Positions 14,002-22,515 of a stretch of DNA of 64,000 nt are shown one piece after another. Position 1 is the stretch's first letter. Each line of letters starts with the position of its first letter. Source of the DNA: Deinococcus taeanensis (lineage in GTDB: Bacteria > Deinococcota > Deinococci > Deinococcales > Deinococcaceae); the NCBI RefSeq assembly GCF_020229735.1, contig NZ_CP083455.1:35001-99000 (forward strand), written 5' to 3'. Both the position numbers and the translations under genes were made by a program. Under the pieces are notes generated by a model. That model did not search any database and was not told the DNA's origin. It saw nothing but the letters and a program-made list of their open reading frames with translations.

Positions 14002-14082
14002 GCAACGCAGGCCCATGCTGTACCCTTCTCCTGAGCCGAGTCTCTACTCGCATTCGTCCAAACTTTGGGGCCAGCCCAACAG

Positions 14083-14640
14083 CACACTCCAACCAGGCGG
14101 GGGCATAGCCCCCGCCTGAGGCGCATCTTCGTCGGAATCGACAGGTGACCTATCGTCCCACCAGTGCAGAAAGCAAAACGCCGCGCAGACCAAACTCCAG
14201 TGGCGCCTCAACGCCACGTCCGAGCGGGCCTGGCAATGCGTCCAGCCCAGATGCTGTTTGACTTCACGATAGGACTGCTCGATCCGGGGACGCCAGGCAT
14301 ACAGCCGCGCCACTTCAAGCGAGGATGCTGGGGGCGTCGACACCCGCACCGGGGACACGTCCTGGTCGCGCTCACGCAGATTGGTGATCAGGTATTGGGT
14401 GGTGTCGACCGGGAGTGACACCGGATCCGGTGTCACGACCACCAGTCGCAGCGCGCGACCAGGATCATAGGGTCCCCCAGCCAGTTCTGCACGCCAGAAC
14501 AGCCGTTCATCTCCATTCGCGAAGGTCCGGGTGAACGGATGCCAGTCGGATGGCACTGCATGCAGCGCCATCCCTCGACGCTACCGGGCTCACCTTGCTC
14601 GTGCCACCAGGCGTACGAACGGGGCAACGTCATGACAAAG
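14083..14640 (-). pseudogene. IS701-like DDE transposase, truncated at both ends
   Basis: The minus-strand frame from 14571 to the IS3 junction contains HPFTRTFANGDERLFWRAEL, LRLVVVTPD, and the catalytic-glutamate region RPRIEQSYREVKQHLGW with HWSLVCAAFCFLHWW, typical of the IS701/DDE_5 group. The N-terminal DDE aspartate regions are missing, and a frameshift near 14572 separates it from an upstream in-family segment (ATG 14633, SYAWWHEQGEPGSVE). Its 3' end continues at 12785-12636 on the far side of the IS3 insertion. Family assignment is by motif recall. Confidence 0.7.
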
Positions 14641-14674
14641 GTGATCGAGGACCGATTGCGCAGTTGTGCGATGA

Positions 14675-14707
14675 GTGAATGGGGGTGGCTCAGCCATCCC
14701 CATTCAC
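14675..14707. repeat. 15-bp inverted repeat between two IS remnants
   Basis: GTGAATGGGGGTGGC (14675-14689) and GCCATCCCCATTCAC (14693-14707) pair with one mismatch around a 3-nt loop. It lies between the IS701-like and IS5-like remnants and may be a terminator or an IS end structure. Confidence 0.5.
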
Positions 14708-14718
14708 GTTGTGTTCTG

Positions 14719-15195
14719 TCAGGCCAGCTCGGGGCTCCGATTCAGCGTCCGGAGATTAATCAGGCCCGCAACACAGCCCCAGAACATCCCGTGGCGGCCC
14801 GTGTCATTGCGGTAAAACTCCCTACAGATCCGGAACTTTTTGATCTTGCACACGACGTTTTCCACCGTGATACGCACTTTTGAGATCTGGTGATTGAGCT
14901 CCCGCTCCGATTCGCCCAACACGCCTCCTTTGGGGCGCATCCTGGGCACAATCAACTCATGCTTCGGGCAGAGCTTCTCCAGGCCGGTCTACCCCCGGTC
15001 CCCCCAGAGTCGTACGCCGCGAGGAACGCGCGGGAGCAACCTGGACTGCTTCAGGACTTTCATATCATGGGTGCAACCGCTCGCGGTCGCACTGAGGTGT
15101 ACGACCAGACCGTCGGGTGTGACCGCGACCTGGGTCTTCAGGGGGTGGGTGCCCTTTTTGACACTGAAGTACTTCTTCTGGTCTTTGGGACCTGA
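14719..15195 (-). pseudogene. IS5-family (DDE_4 type) transposase remnant with in-frame stop
   Basis: Translation of the minus strand gives [33 protein letters not shown] and RLWGDRG, then a TAG stop, then [20 protein letters not shown] and the C-terminal [18 protein letters not shown] with [20 protein letters not shown]. These are the second-aspartate and glutamate regions of IS5-group transposases. The N-terminal part is missing and the TAG (in the region of 14985) kills the frame. It abuts, and appears inserted into, a truncated IS66 tnpC. Confidence 0.75.
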
Positions 15196-15235
15196 CTACC
15201 AGTCAAAACTCCTGAGGGTATGAAAAAGTCGGCTC

Positions 15236-15887
15236 CTGTAGCAACCGTATTGGTGATCAGGATTGCTCGCGGGCTCCCATCACGCGCCAGACGCTGTGCC
15301 GCCTGGGTGATGGCGCCCTGAGTCACCTGAAACCCGGTCGTCAGACGCAACACCCGGGCGATGCGGCGCTGCGGGAGACCGACCTCGTGATGCAGCGCCT
15401 GGATGGTGGCCGCCAGACGGGGGCCGCACCGGTGGGCCGTGGCCCCGCGTTGGTCCGGTCGGAGATCGGCATGCGCGCCACGCACGGCCTGCCCGCACTG
15501 CGGGCAGGCCATCACCGGCACGTGATACGCGGTGATCTGCACGGTCTGAGCGGGCAGATCACTGATCCAGGCGCGGTCATGGCGCGTGAAAATCAACTCG
15601 CCGACATCCCCGCAGGCCGTGCAGGTGTTGGGTGTGGGGACGTCCATGACGCGGTCCTCCTGCTCGGGAGCAGGAGGACGCGTGTATGTGAACACCCCCT
15701 CACCTGCGCGGCGACCAGCAGTCTTCGGGTGGGCCTTTCGGCTGCCCCGGCTGTGAGGCGCGGCGTACTTGCGCTGCTGTCGCTCCAACTGCTCGATACG
15801 CTTCTGGAACTGTTCGATCTGCTCGGCCTGCCGGCGGATGATCTCGTGGAGATCCTGTTCCGTCAACGGCGCAGTCATGCCGATCAT
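15236..15887 (-). pseudogene. IS66-family TnpC, N-terminal fragment
   Basis: The frame starts at ATG 15887 (or 15878) with an N-terminal coiled coil (LHEIIRRQAEQIEQFQKRIEQLERQ), then the IS66 linker AAPHSRGSRKAHPKTAGRRAGEG, a zinc-ribbon (TCTACGDVG...CPQCGQAV), and RGATAHRCGPRLAATIQALHHEVGLPQRRIARVL. After about residue 215 the family resemblance ends and the frame runs into the IS5 remnant. The catalytic DDE part is absent and the accessory tnpA/tnpB genes are not seen. Confidence 0.8.
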
Positions 15888-15926
15888 CCTCTTCGATGAG
15901 CTGGTGTGACCCGACGCGTGGAGACG

Positions 15927-16484
15927 CTAATCCGATACGGCACTTTGCGCTCTGGGAGACCCAGTCCATGGTACAGACAATCGGGGACCCAACCGGTGGG
16001 CCGTCGCGCCCCATTGCGTGCGGCACAGATCAGGATGTTCGCCCCGAACATCCTTGCCACATGTCGGGCAGCGGGTCATGGGCACAGTGTATTGGGTAAT
16101 CTCGGGTACCCCTGGGGGCAACTCAGTGATCCAGGCCAGATCCGTCTTGTACGCGGCTCGGTCCAGCGGGGGATGGCAGAACACGCAGGTGTTCGCCGGC
16201 TCCACGTCGATGACGCACGTGACACAGTCATGCGCTGGAGCGTGTTTGAAGGTGAAGGTCCCTTGCCCCGCTCGGCGCCCGGGTGGCTGGGGATCGGCTT
16301 GAGGGGCCTCGCGGCTGTGCGGCGCCACGTACCGTTTCACCTGCTGTTCCAGTTGCTCGAGCCGCTTCTTCAGGCGGGCGTTCTCTTTGATGAGTTGCTT
16401 GATCTGCGCGCCCTGCTCGGCAATCTGAACTGCTTGCTCAGCAAGCAGCTCGAGCAACGCTTCGCGAGTCAGCTCCTCCGACAT
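15927..16484 (-). pseudogene. Second IS66-family TnpC N-terminal fragment
   Basis: A paralogue of the neighbouring fragment rather than a duplicate: coiled coil (LLELLAEQAVQIAEQGAQIK), linker RYVAPHSREAPQADPQPPGR, zinc ribbon (CVFCHPP...CPTCGKDV) and WGATAHRLGPRL, where homology stops. Residues after that are unrelated, so it is truncated about 160 residues in. Two different IS66 elements have therefore decayed side by side. Confidence 0.8.
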
Positions 16485-16563
16485 GACCCGAGCCTACCCG
16501 ACGGCACCTCGGCCTTTCATCCTCACACGGTACCCTGCTCCTGACCGCTGAACCGGGCGCGCG

Positions 16564-17572
16564 CTATTGATGGCGGCATAAGTTGGCATTCATAAGCTGG
16601 CGAGGGAGTTGGATGTACCGGATCCGCTGCCAGGCCGTCACGAGCTTCGCCCTCAAGATGGAGACTGAGCGGGCACAGAAGTTGCCCAGGACATTGCGCT
16701 TCACATATGCCCACACCAGCTCGATTGGGTTCAACTCCGGGGCGTACGGTGGCACAAACACCAACGATAGGCGTTCGTGGAGGTCCACGAACGCCTGTAT
16801 CACTTTCGCGCGGTGAATGCCTGCGTTCTCCAGCACGACGACGATCTCCCCCTGAATGTGGCGCAGGAGATGCTGGAAGAAAAGGGTGACGTCCCCACTG
16901 CGAATCGCCCCCGACTTCGTGTGTTGGAAGAAGCGTCCCTCCGACGTGATCGCTCCGATCGTGGACAGCTTCTCCCGGTTCGCCGGCAAGGTGACGAGGG
17001 GCGTGACGCCCCTCGTCGCTCACGTCCGTCGCCGCACGCCGTTGAGCGAGAAGCCGACCTCATCCAGGGAGACGAGGGTCGCGCCCTGAGCGACCTTTTT
17101 TTTTCAACTCCGGCGCCACTTGTTCCCGCCAGGATGCAATCCGGAGTTCATTGCGCTCAGCGGCCTGTCCATCTGGCATCTGGGGCGTGAACCCTAATTG
17201 GCGAAGGATTTTCCGGACATGATCGGGGTGGTACCACACGTCAAAATGCCGCCCGATGAGGTCCGCGACTCGCTTGGTACTCCACGTCGGGTCGGGGAAG
17301 CCATGGTGCACCGCACCCTCCCGCAGGATGGTGCGGACCTGATCGAGCTGGGTGGCCGTGAGTCGGGAGGGGCGGCCACTCGTCACGGTCGCCTGAAGAG
17401 TGCCCGTGCGCTTCAGGCGCTTCTTCCAGTTGCTGACGGTGTGGACAGAGACACCGAAGTGCTGAGCAATCTCTCGTTGAGCATGCTGCCCGCTCTGAAG
17501 CCAGGGGGTCGCGGCCAATCGGCGCTCTTCCAGCTGGGCACGGGAGTACTTGGACGGATGCCATTCGGCCAT
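16564..17572 (-). pseudogene. IS630-family transposase, split at an A9 tract and by a TGA
   Basis: The N-terminal half (ATG 17572) has an HTH (REIAQHFGVSVHTVSNWKKRLK), a second winged-helix part (TWSTKRVADLIGRHFDVWY) and ends ...PELKKK at nine consecutive A residues (17096-17104 on plus). One frame over, the catalytic region continues VAQGATLVSLDEVGFSLNGVRRRT, a TGA (where homologues have Trp), then TPLVTLPANREKLSTIGAI and the last catalytic residues in YAPELNPIELVWAYVKRN. The A9 tract may be a programmed slippage site; the TGA looks like real decay. The stop codon uses the flanking TA. Confidence 0.85.
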
Positions 17573-17610
17573 GCCTTCAGCGTATCAGCACATACTTACG
17601 CCGCTATCAA
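16567..17610 (-). mobile_element. IS630-family element (copy 1) flanked by TA
   Basis: Inverted ends TTGATGGCGGCATAAGT (from 16567 inward) and TTGATAGCGGCGTAAGT (from 17610 inward) differ at two positions, and each is flanked by TA (16565-16566 and 17611-17612), the target dinucleotide of the IS630/Tc1 group. Length is 1044 bp. It contains one transposase gene broken by a homopolymer shift and a nonsense codon. Confidence 0.85.
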
Positions 17611-17612
17611 TA

Positions 17613-18092
17613 ATCACATACCCCGAGGGCGCTAATCACATACGGGATCGGCGGGTTTTGGGCTGCTCACACACCTCAAACACCGCCGTTTGTCGCGCCA
17701 GTTCGCGACCGCTCACACGTTCAGAAATCTCTCCTCCAGCACAGCCTCAACCTGAAGATGGCCGGTACAGAGGAACCGCTGAAACCCTTCGTCATCTGAT
17801 ATGGTAGAGGAGGTGTTAAGAGCCCCTAGAAATAAGGAGACCGCATTTAAGTGACTTTGTAGATCACTAAAGAAATTCTATTGTGTAATGGCGTAAGATT
17901 ATATTTTAATTAGATTTCTAAGATATGATATTAGAATTCGAGGTTATTTACGATCATCAAATTTATAATATGGTTAACTATAATTTGTATAAAGTTCCTA
18001 AATTAAATATAAAAGCGACTTTTTAATTTATTAAAAGCGATAAGATATCTAAGAAATAATTAACCTACCATAGGCTACATAAGGAGCTTTAA
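17613..18092. other. Non-coding, increasingly AT-rich leader upstream of the polysaccharide operon
   Basis: No supported gene lies in these 480 bases. The first part is GC-rich and contains an 11-bp direct repeat, TAATCACATAC (17611-17621 and 17633-17643). From about 17.83 kb onward the sequence becomes strongly AT-rich with many potential -10 boxes and ends in a ribosome binding site AAGGAG before the wzz start. No JUMPstart/ops element was found. Confidence 0.6.
17985..18013 (+). promoter_or_regulatory. Candidate promoter of the polysaccharide operon
   Basis: TTGTAT (17985-17990), a 17-bp spacer and TATAAA (18008-18013) fit a sigma-70 promoter about 80 bp before the first gene. AT-richness makes chance matches likely. 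Confidence 0.4.
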
Positions 18093-19736
18093 ATGGAAGA
18101 AAATAACCTTAAAATAAGAGATGTTGATCTAGGATTTATAGCTAGGGCTGTTAAAAGGTATCGGATATGGGTTATATTATGTCCAGTTATCTTGGGAATA
18201 TCTGCTTATACCTTGAGTCGGCAAAGTCCCAAAACTTACGAAGCTTCGGCGGTTTTGTTGGCCACAAACAATGTTACCAGCATTATTTCCGAGCGATCCT
18301 CTGATCAAGCTACTGTAAGTGCGCCACCACTTCCAGAGGGTGTCATGGCGCAGGCTCTTCAGAGTGAAGAAGTTGTAAGCGGTGTGATTTTGGGATTAAA
18401 AAGAAATAGTTCTATTTCTGATATAGAGAAAAAACGGTTGCTTAATCAATTAACACAAGAGACTAGGGATCAAAAGTTAAAAACTATTTCACTTTCTTCA
18501 CGTTTGGACTTTAATGGAAACGGTACATACACAGTAACGAGCAAGGCTCGAGAGCCAGAAGCTGCTCGGAAATTATCTAATTTGGTGAGTGAAGCGTTGG
18601 TGCGCTGGGATAGAGGTAGAGGATTGGCATCTATCCGTTTGGGTCTAGCTGGATTTGATTCTCAACTAAAGGAAATAGACAAGAGTCTGGCAAGGAAAAA
18701 TTTAAGTTCTAGAGAACGACAATCATTGCTAAATGGACGTGCACGAGTCCAGGAAAGCAAGGTGCGATTATCAATTTTAGAAAACTCAGCTGTGGGGGTT
18801 TTGTCCCCTCTAGTAAGTGCGCAAACTCCACGTTTACCAGTATCACCTAAGCCCCTCCGCAATGCTGTCTTGGCAGTGATCTTAGGACTTGTGCTAACTA
18901 TTGCTTGTGCCGCAGTGGCAACTATATCTGATCGTACTATTCGCACTGAGGAAGATCTGCTGCCCTTGGGACTTCCGACACTAGCTACCTTGCCACGATT
19001 ACGTCAGCGCGATGTGCTCTTGCGCGGTATCGTGAGGGCAGCGCGAGAGGCCGGCCTCTATGAGGCTGTGGGTTTCCTGCGGGTTAATTTGTTGGGGATT
19101 CTTGTTAATCGTCCTCATCCGGTGGTCATGATGACAAGTACCGCACCTGGAGAGGGGAAGAGTAGCGTCACCGCTACCTTAGCCGATGGCATTGCATCTA
19201 GCGGGCAACGAGTGCTAATCATTGACGCTGACCTACGGCGTGGCACTCAAGCAGCAGTCTGGAAGAAATACGATGAGATGGGTACTTGGAAGAAACTGGA
19301 GGCAGCAGGAGGTGCCCGCACTACCCAAGAGGCTTTGATGCGGCCCCATGAGATTGAAGTCCTTCAGGTAGAGCCTAATGTGGATATACTTCCTGCCGGG
19401 CCAGGAATTACTGACAGCCTAAGCATTCTCAATCAGGCAGACATTTCTCAGGCGTTAAGTATATGGCGTAAACACTATGACGTTGTCCTAATTGATACAG
19501 CTCCACTTTTGGCGCTAGCAGATGGGTTAGTGCTTGGACGTCACACCGACGCGGTGATCATGGTGGTCGAATACGGCCAGACCCATATTCACGGCGCAGC
19601 TACTGCCATTAGACGGGCTGAGCGTGCCGGACTGAATATCATAGGCTCGGTGATTAATAAAGCAAATCCTCAAGAGGAAAGCAGCTACAACTACTCTTAT
19701 TCCTATGGCGCCCCAACACAGTCGGGACGGGCATGA
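18093..19736 (+). CDS. Wzz/BY-kinase: polysaccharide chain-length regulator fused to tyrosine autokinase
   Basis: This 547-residue inner-membrane protein combines a Wzz domain with two membrane segments (about residues 24-41 and 258-279) flanking an extracytoplasmic coiled-coil loop, and a cytoplasmic bacterial tyrosine kinase domain: Walker A STAPGEGKSS (350-358, Lys356), Walker A' IIDADLRRG (Asp378/Asp380), Walker B VVLIDTAP (Asp468) and a C-terminal tyrosine cluster SYNYSYSYG for autophosphorylation. It sets polymer length and couples export to phosphorylation. Ribosome site AAGGAG precedes ATG 18093. The first ~270 codons are much more AT-rich than the kinase half, suggesting a mosaic or foreign origin. 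No partner phosphatase or Wza is in the window. Confidence 0.9.
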   Translation: MEENNLKIRDVDLGFIARAVKRYRIWVILCPVILGISAYTLSRQSPKTYEASAVLLATNNVTSIISERSSDQATVSAPPLPEGVMAQALQSEEVVSGVILGLKRNSSISDIEKKRLLNQLTQETRDQKLKTISLSSRLDFNGNGTYTVTSKAREPEAARKLSNLVSEALVRWDRGRGLASIRLGLAGFDSQLKEIDKSLARKNLSSRERQSLLNGRARVQESKVRLSILENSAVGVLSPLVSAQTPRLPVSPKPLRNAVLAVILGLVLTIACAAVATISDRTIRTEEDLLPLGLPTLATLPRLRQRDVLLRGIVRAAREAGLYEAVGFLRVNLLGILVNRPHPVVMMTSTAPGEGKSSVTATLADGIASSGQRVLIIDADLRRGTQAAVWKKYDEMGTWKKLEAAGGARTTQEALMRPHEIEVLQVEPNVDILPAGPGITDSLSILNQADISQALSIWRKHYDVVLIDTAPLLALADGLVLGRHTDAVIMVVEYGQTHIHGAATAIRRAERAGLNIIGSVINKANPQEESSYNYSYSYGAPTQSGRA

Positions 19737-19763
19737 GCGTCCAGGGCAAAGGCTGACCGTTAA

Positions 19764-21221
19764 ATGGGCTTTAGTGACCGTCAGCTGCGTTTGGCATCCA
19801 GAATTACCTTTTTAGGGACACTCTTAAACTTTGGAATTCTGACAGTACAGTTGTTGTTTCTGACCCCGCTTCTGATTCGTACTGTAGGAATAAAGGTAAA
19901 TGGCGCATGGGTGGGTTCTAGTGATCTACTCTTATGGTTGCAGGCCTTTGACTTTGGGCTGACCAACTATGCTATTCAAAAAATGAGTGCTGCATATGCC
20001 CAGCGGGATATCAAGGACTTGAGCCACTGGTTTTCAAGCACCCTTATAATTCTACTGACACTGGCCGTAGGTATTGTTGTGGCTGGACCTTTAGTTGCCC
20101 ATCTAATTTACCATCCCTTTAGGCTTTCTCCTATGGCAGAGCAGGACCTGAAATCAGCTTTTACTTGGGGGCTTTGGGCAGTGGCGCTGACAATTGGCAG
20201 TTATGCCTTTACGGGTCTTGCTCGAGCGCTACAAGCGCCGCTGATGACTATGGTTTCTGTCGTTTTTGGCAGTATTCTTGGTATCGTGATCAGCTGGTGG
20301 TTCCTGACTCACGGCGGTGGCGTGCGCTCGGTCGCCTACGGCATGTTCGTCAGAGCGCTGGTAGCTTTTGCAGGTGGCGCAGTAGCCTTTGCAATTTTTT
20401 GTCGACAGCAACAGGTATTTGTCGGTATCCCCAGCAAACGCCATTTGCGTGAAGGTCTAGCCATTATGCCTTACAGTGGCCTGGGTGCCATAGGGTATGC
20501 AGTTAGCAATCAGAGCGATAACTTTTTGATGGCCTCACTGCTCGGTCCGCACGTTGCTACGCAGTTCAATACGATGCGCCGCACCGCTGATGTGGCTCGA
20601 AGTATTGTGGAGACCTTAGGTGCTGCTAACTTTGCAGGGTTTTCACATATATTCGCACGAGATGGCGTGGCTGGCAGTCGCGAATCATACCGGAGGCTAC
20701 TTGGGCTCCATAGTCTGCTCTCGTTCGGCTTGGGCGGGATTTTCATTGTATTCAATCAGTGGTTTATGCAAGTTTGGCTTGGTCCTGGATTTTATCTGGG
20801 CAGCCTGATTAACACACTTATTGCCCTACAGGGATTTTTAAGTACAAGAGCATATCTTCACAATACTATGAACCGTGCCATGGTGGCTCCACAATTCGCC
20901 TTTGTCATGCTTATTATTGAAGCGATAGTGAAACTGGCACTTGTCATAACTGTGGGCCGTACATTTGGAGTCAAAGGCATACTAATAGCTGGGTTGGGAG
21001 TTGCTACTTTGAGTCTCATGGTTATGGCTGCCCGCAATGCGGCTAAGCTGACTGTGCCAGACTCACAGTGGTGGGTTGTAATCGTGGGTCTTGTGCTAGT
21101 AAGTTTAGGGCGAGAAATCAACATTTGGCTGGCTCTACTCCTGCTTGCAGCCTTTTCAAGCGGGTTCGCGCTGGTTATGCTGAAGCATATGCCTGAAGAG
21201 CGGGAGCCTCGTGACACGTAA
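19764..21221 (+). CDS. Wzx-like polysaccharide flippase (MOP superfamily)
   Basis: A 485-residue protein with about 12-14 hydrophobic helices beginning at RITFLGTLLNFGILTVQLLFL, and the polysaccharide-synthase pattern in its first half (TVGIKVNGAWVGSSDLLLWL...FDFGLTNYAI). Such proteins flip undecaprenyl-diphosphate-linked repeat units across the inner membrane. It starts 28 bp after the Wzz gene and overlaps the next ORF by 11 bp, so it is in the operon. Substrate specificity cannot be read from the sequence, but it should match the repeat unit built by the downstream enzymes. Confidence 0.85.
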   Translation: MGFSDRQLRLASRITFLGTLLNFGILTVQLLFLTPLLIRTVGIKVNGAWVGSSDLLLWLQAFDFGLTNYAIQKMSAAYAQRDIKDLSHWFSSTLIILLTLAVGIVVAGPLVAHLIYHPFRLSPMAEQDLKSAFTWGLWAVALTIGSYAFTGLARALQAPLMTMVSVVFGSILGIVISWWFLTHGGGVRSVAYGMFVRALVAFAGGAVAFAIFCRQQQVFVGIPSKRHLREGLAIMPYSGLGAIGYAVSNQSDNFLMASLLGPHVATQFNTMRRTADVARSIVETLGAANFAGFSHIFARDGVAGSRESYRRLLGLHSLLSFGLGGIFIVFNQWFMQVWLGPGFYLGSLINTLIALQGFLSTRAYLHNTMNRAMVAPQFAFVMLIIEAIVKLALVITVGRTFGVKGILIAGLGVATLSLMVMAARNAAKLTVPDSQWWVVIVGLVLVSLGREINIWLALLLLAAFSSGFALVMLKHMPEEREPRDT

Positions 21222-22515
21222 GACTTCTTTGCTAACTCTAATGATCCCGCTGGTTTTCTTCGAAGCCTATCTATTGCTCACCGTATTGTTATTCCGTTTT
21301 GGCCCATGGGAGTATTACAACAAAAGCAGCAATGAGATCCTGTTCTTCTCCCTCTTGTACCAAGCGTCGCTAGCAGGTGGTTACCTGTTGGCTCACGCGC
21401 TATACAGGCCCCCTGTCAGTCGTACAGGAAACGTTCACAAGCTCTTCACGGCTTCACTGCTTGTAAACTTTTTGATTTTTCCACTTACCTCTCTGGCCCG
21501 TACCGGCTTCCCACTCCCAGATGTTCTTGGAGGCCTACGGGCACCGGGAGAGGCCTATGCACGCTCACTGGTATATCGCGAGAGCGGTGCAGGTGCTGCT
21601 GTCGAGTACGTACGTATTCTGCTAGGACCGTTGCTCTATCTCTACTTTCCTATAGCGATCTTCTATTGGACGAGGATAAGATATGGGGCGCGCTTCTGGT
21701 CAGTAACTCTTATTGTTTTAAACATGGCGCTGTTCGTGGCAATGGGCACCAATAAGGCTATTGGAGACTACGCAGTAACGGTACCTATACTTCTTATGAC
21801 TGCTGTGGCTGCCGGTTTGATATCATTAAACGTAAAACGTGTCGTGGTGGGAACCATCATTATAATAGCGTTGGCTGGCATGTTTATGAGTTTTTTCTCG
21901 GCCACTATGAATTCGCGAGCTGGATCCTCAATTGTGTCAGGGTATTTCCCTCCTGGAAATACCAGAGTAGATGCCCAAAACGTCATATTGCAAGCAGTTC
22001 CCAAGAGTGGGCAGATTCTGGTAGTTGGTTTGTCGAACTACATTACTCAGGGGTATTTCGCAATGGGGCTCGCTTTACGCGAACCGTTCATTCCCTTGTA
22101 TGGATTAGGTACTTCTCCGTTTATGCTTAGACAATTTGAAACATTGACAGGGATCGGAGATTTAGAAGAACAGACTTATCCCGCTCGAATTGAAAAGTAC
22201 GGGTGGCTCAAGGAACGTTACTGGTCCTCTATGTATCTTTGGCTTGCGTCAGACCTTAGCTTCTGGGGGATTCCAATCTTCTGTCTGCTGTTAGGTATGA
22301 TTCTCTACACAACTTGGCGTGACACCATTGAAACACGAGACATCTGGGCGCTGAACCTTGTGTCTCTTCATGTTATTGTCGTGTTTTATTTCTCTTCTAA
22401 CAACCAGATTGGCCAAAGCGGTGAGGCACTCTGGACCTATCTTGTGATTTTCTTTATATGGATCACTAGGCGGCATGGCATACGGTTTACCCTATCGAGC
22501 CGGAGGTCCACCTGA
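21211..22515 (+). CDS. Multi-pass membrane protein, probable polysaccharide polymerase (Wzy-like)
   Basis: The 434-residue product has about 10-12 predicted membrane helices, with a long soluble loop in the second half (residues about 225-335: SSIVSGYFPPGNTRV to KYGWLKERYWSSMYLW). Such topology in a flippase-adjacent position is typical of Wzy polymerases, whose sequences diverge too far to recognise reliably. The start is GTG 21211, overlapping the wzx end, and its TGA overlaps the ATG of the next gene, so translation is probably coupled. It could alternatively be an O-antigen-ligase-fold protein; a second such protein is encoded at 37078. Confidence 0.65.
   Translation: MTRKTSLLTLMIPLVFFEAYLLLTVLLFRFGPWEYYNKSSNEILFFSLLYQASLAGGYLLAHALYRPPVSRTGNVHKLFTASLLVNFLIFPLTSLARTGFPLPDVLGGLRAPGEAYARSLVYRESGAGAAVEYVRILLGPLLYLYFPIAIFYWTRIRYGARFWSVTLIVLNMALFVAMGTNKAIGDYAVTVPILLMTAVAAGLISLNVKRVVVGTIIIIALAGMFMSFFSATMNSRAGSSIVSGYFPPGNTRVDAQNVILQAVPKSGQILVVGLSNYITQGYFAMGLALREPFIPLYGLGTSPFMLRQFETLTGIGDLEEQTYPARIEKYGWLKERYWSSMYLWLASDLSFWGIPIFCLLLGMILYTTWRDTIETRDIWALNLVSLHVIVVFYFSSNNQIGQSGEALWTYLVIFFIWITRRHGIRFTLSSRRST

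Larger units (their letters stand above)
12786..14078 (+). mobile_element. IS3-family insertion sequence with 4-bp target duplication
   Basis: Left end TGGTCCGCCCCC (12786) and right end, read inward from 14078 as TGGGCTGGCCCC, form imperfect inverted repeats that continue to a shared TGGAC. Direct repeats ACAG flank both ends (12782-12785 and 14079-14082). It carries orfA and an orfB with two in-frame stops, so this copy is probably inactive. It interrupts an IS701-like transposase gene. Confidence 0.8.

Noticed and set aside
17801..17854. 17-codon ORF with nearby purine-rich sequence in the operon leader
   Set aside because: Too short, with no regulatory logic such as repeated codons or an adjacent terminator.
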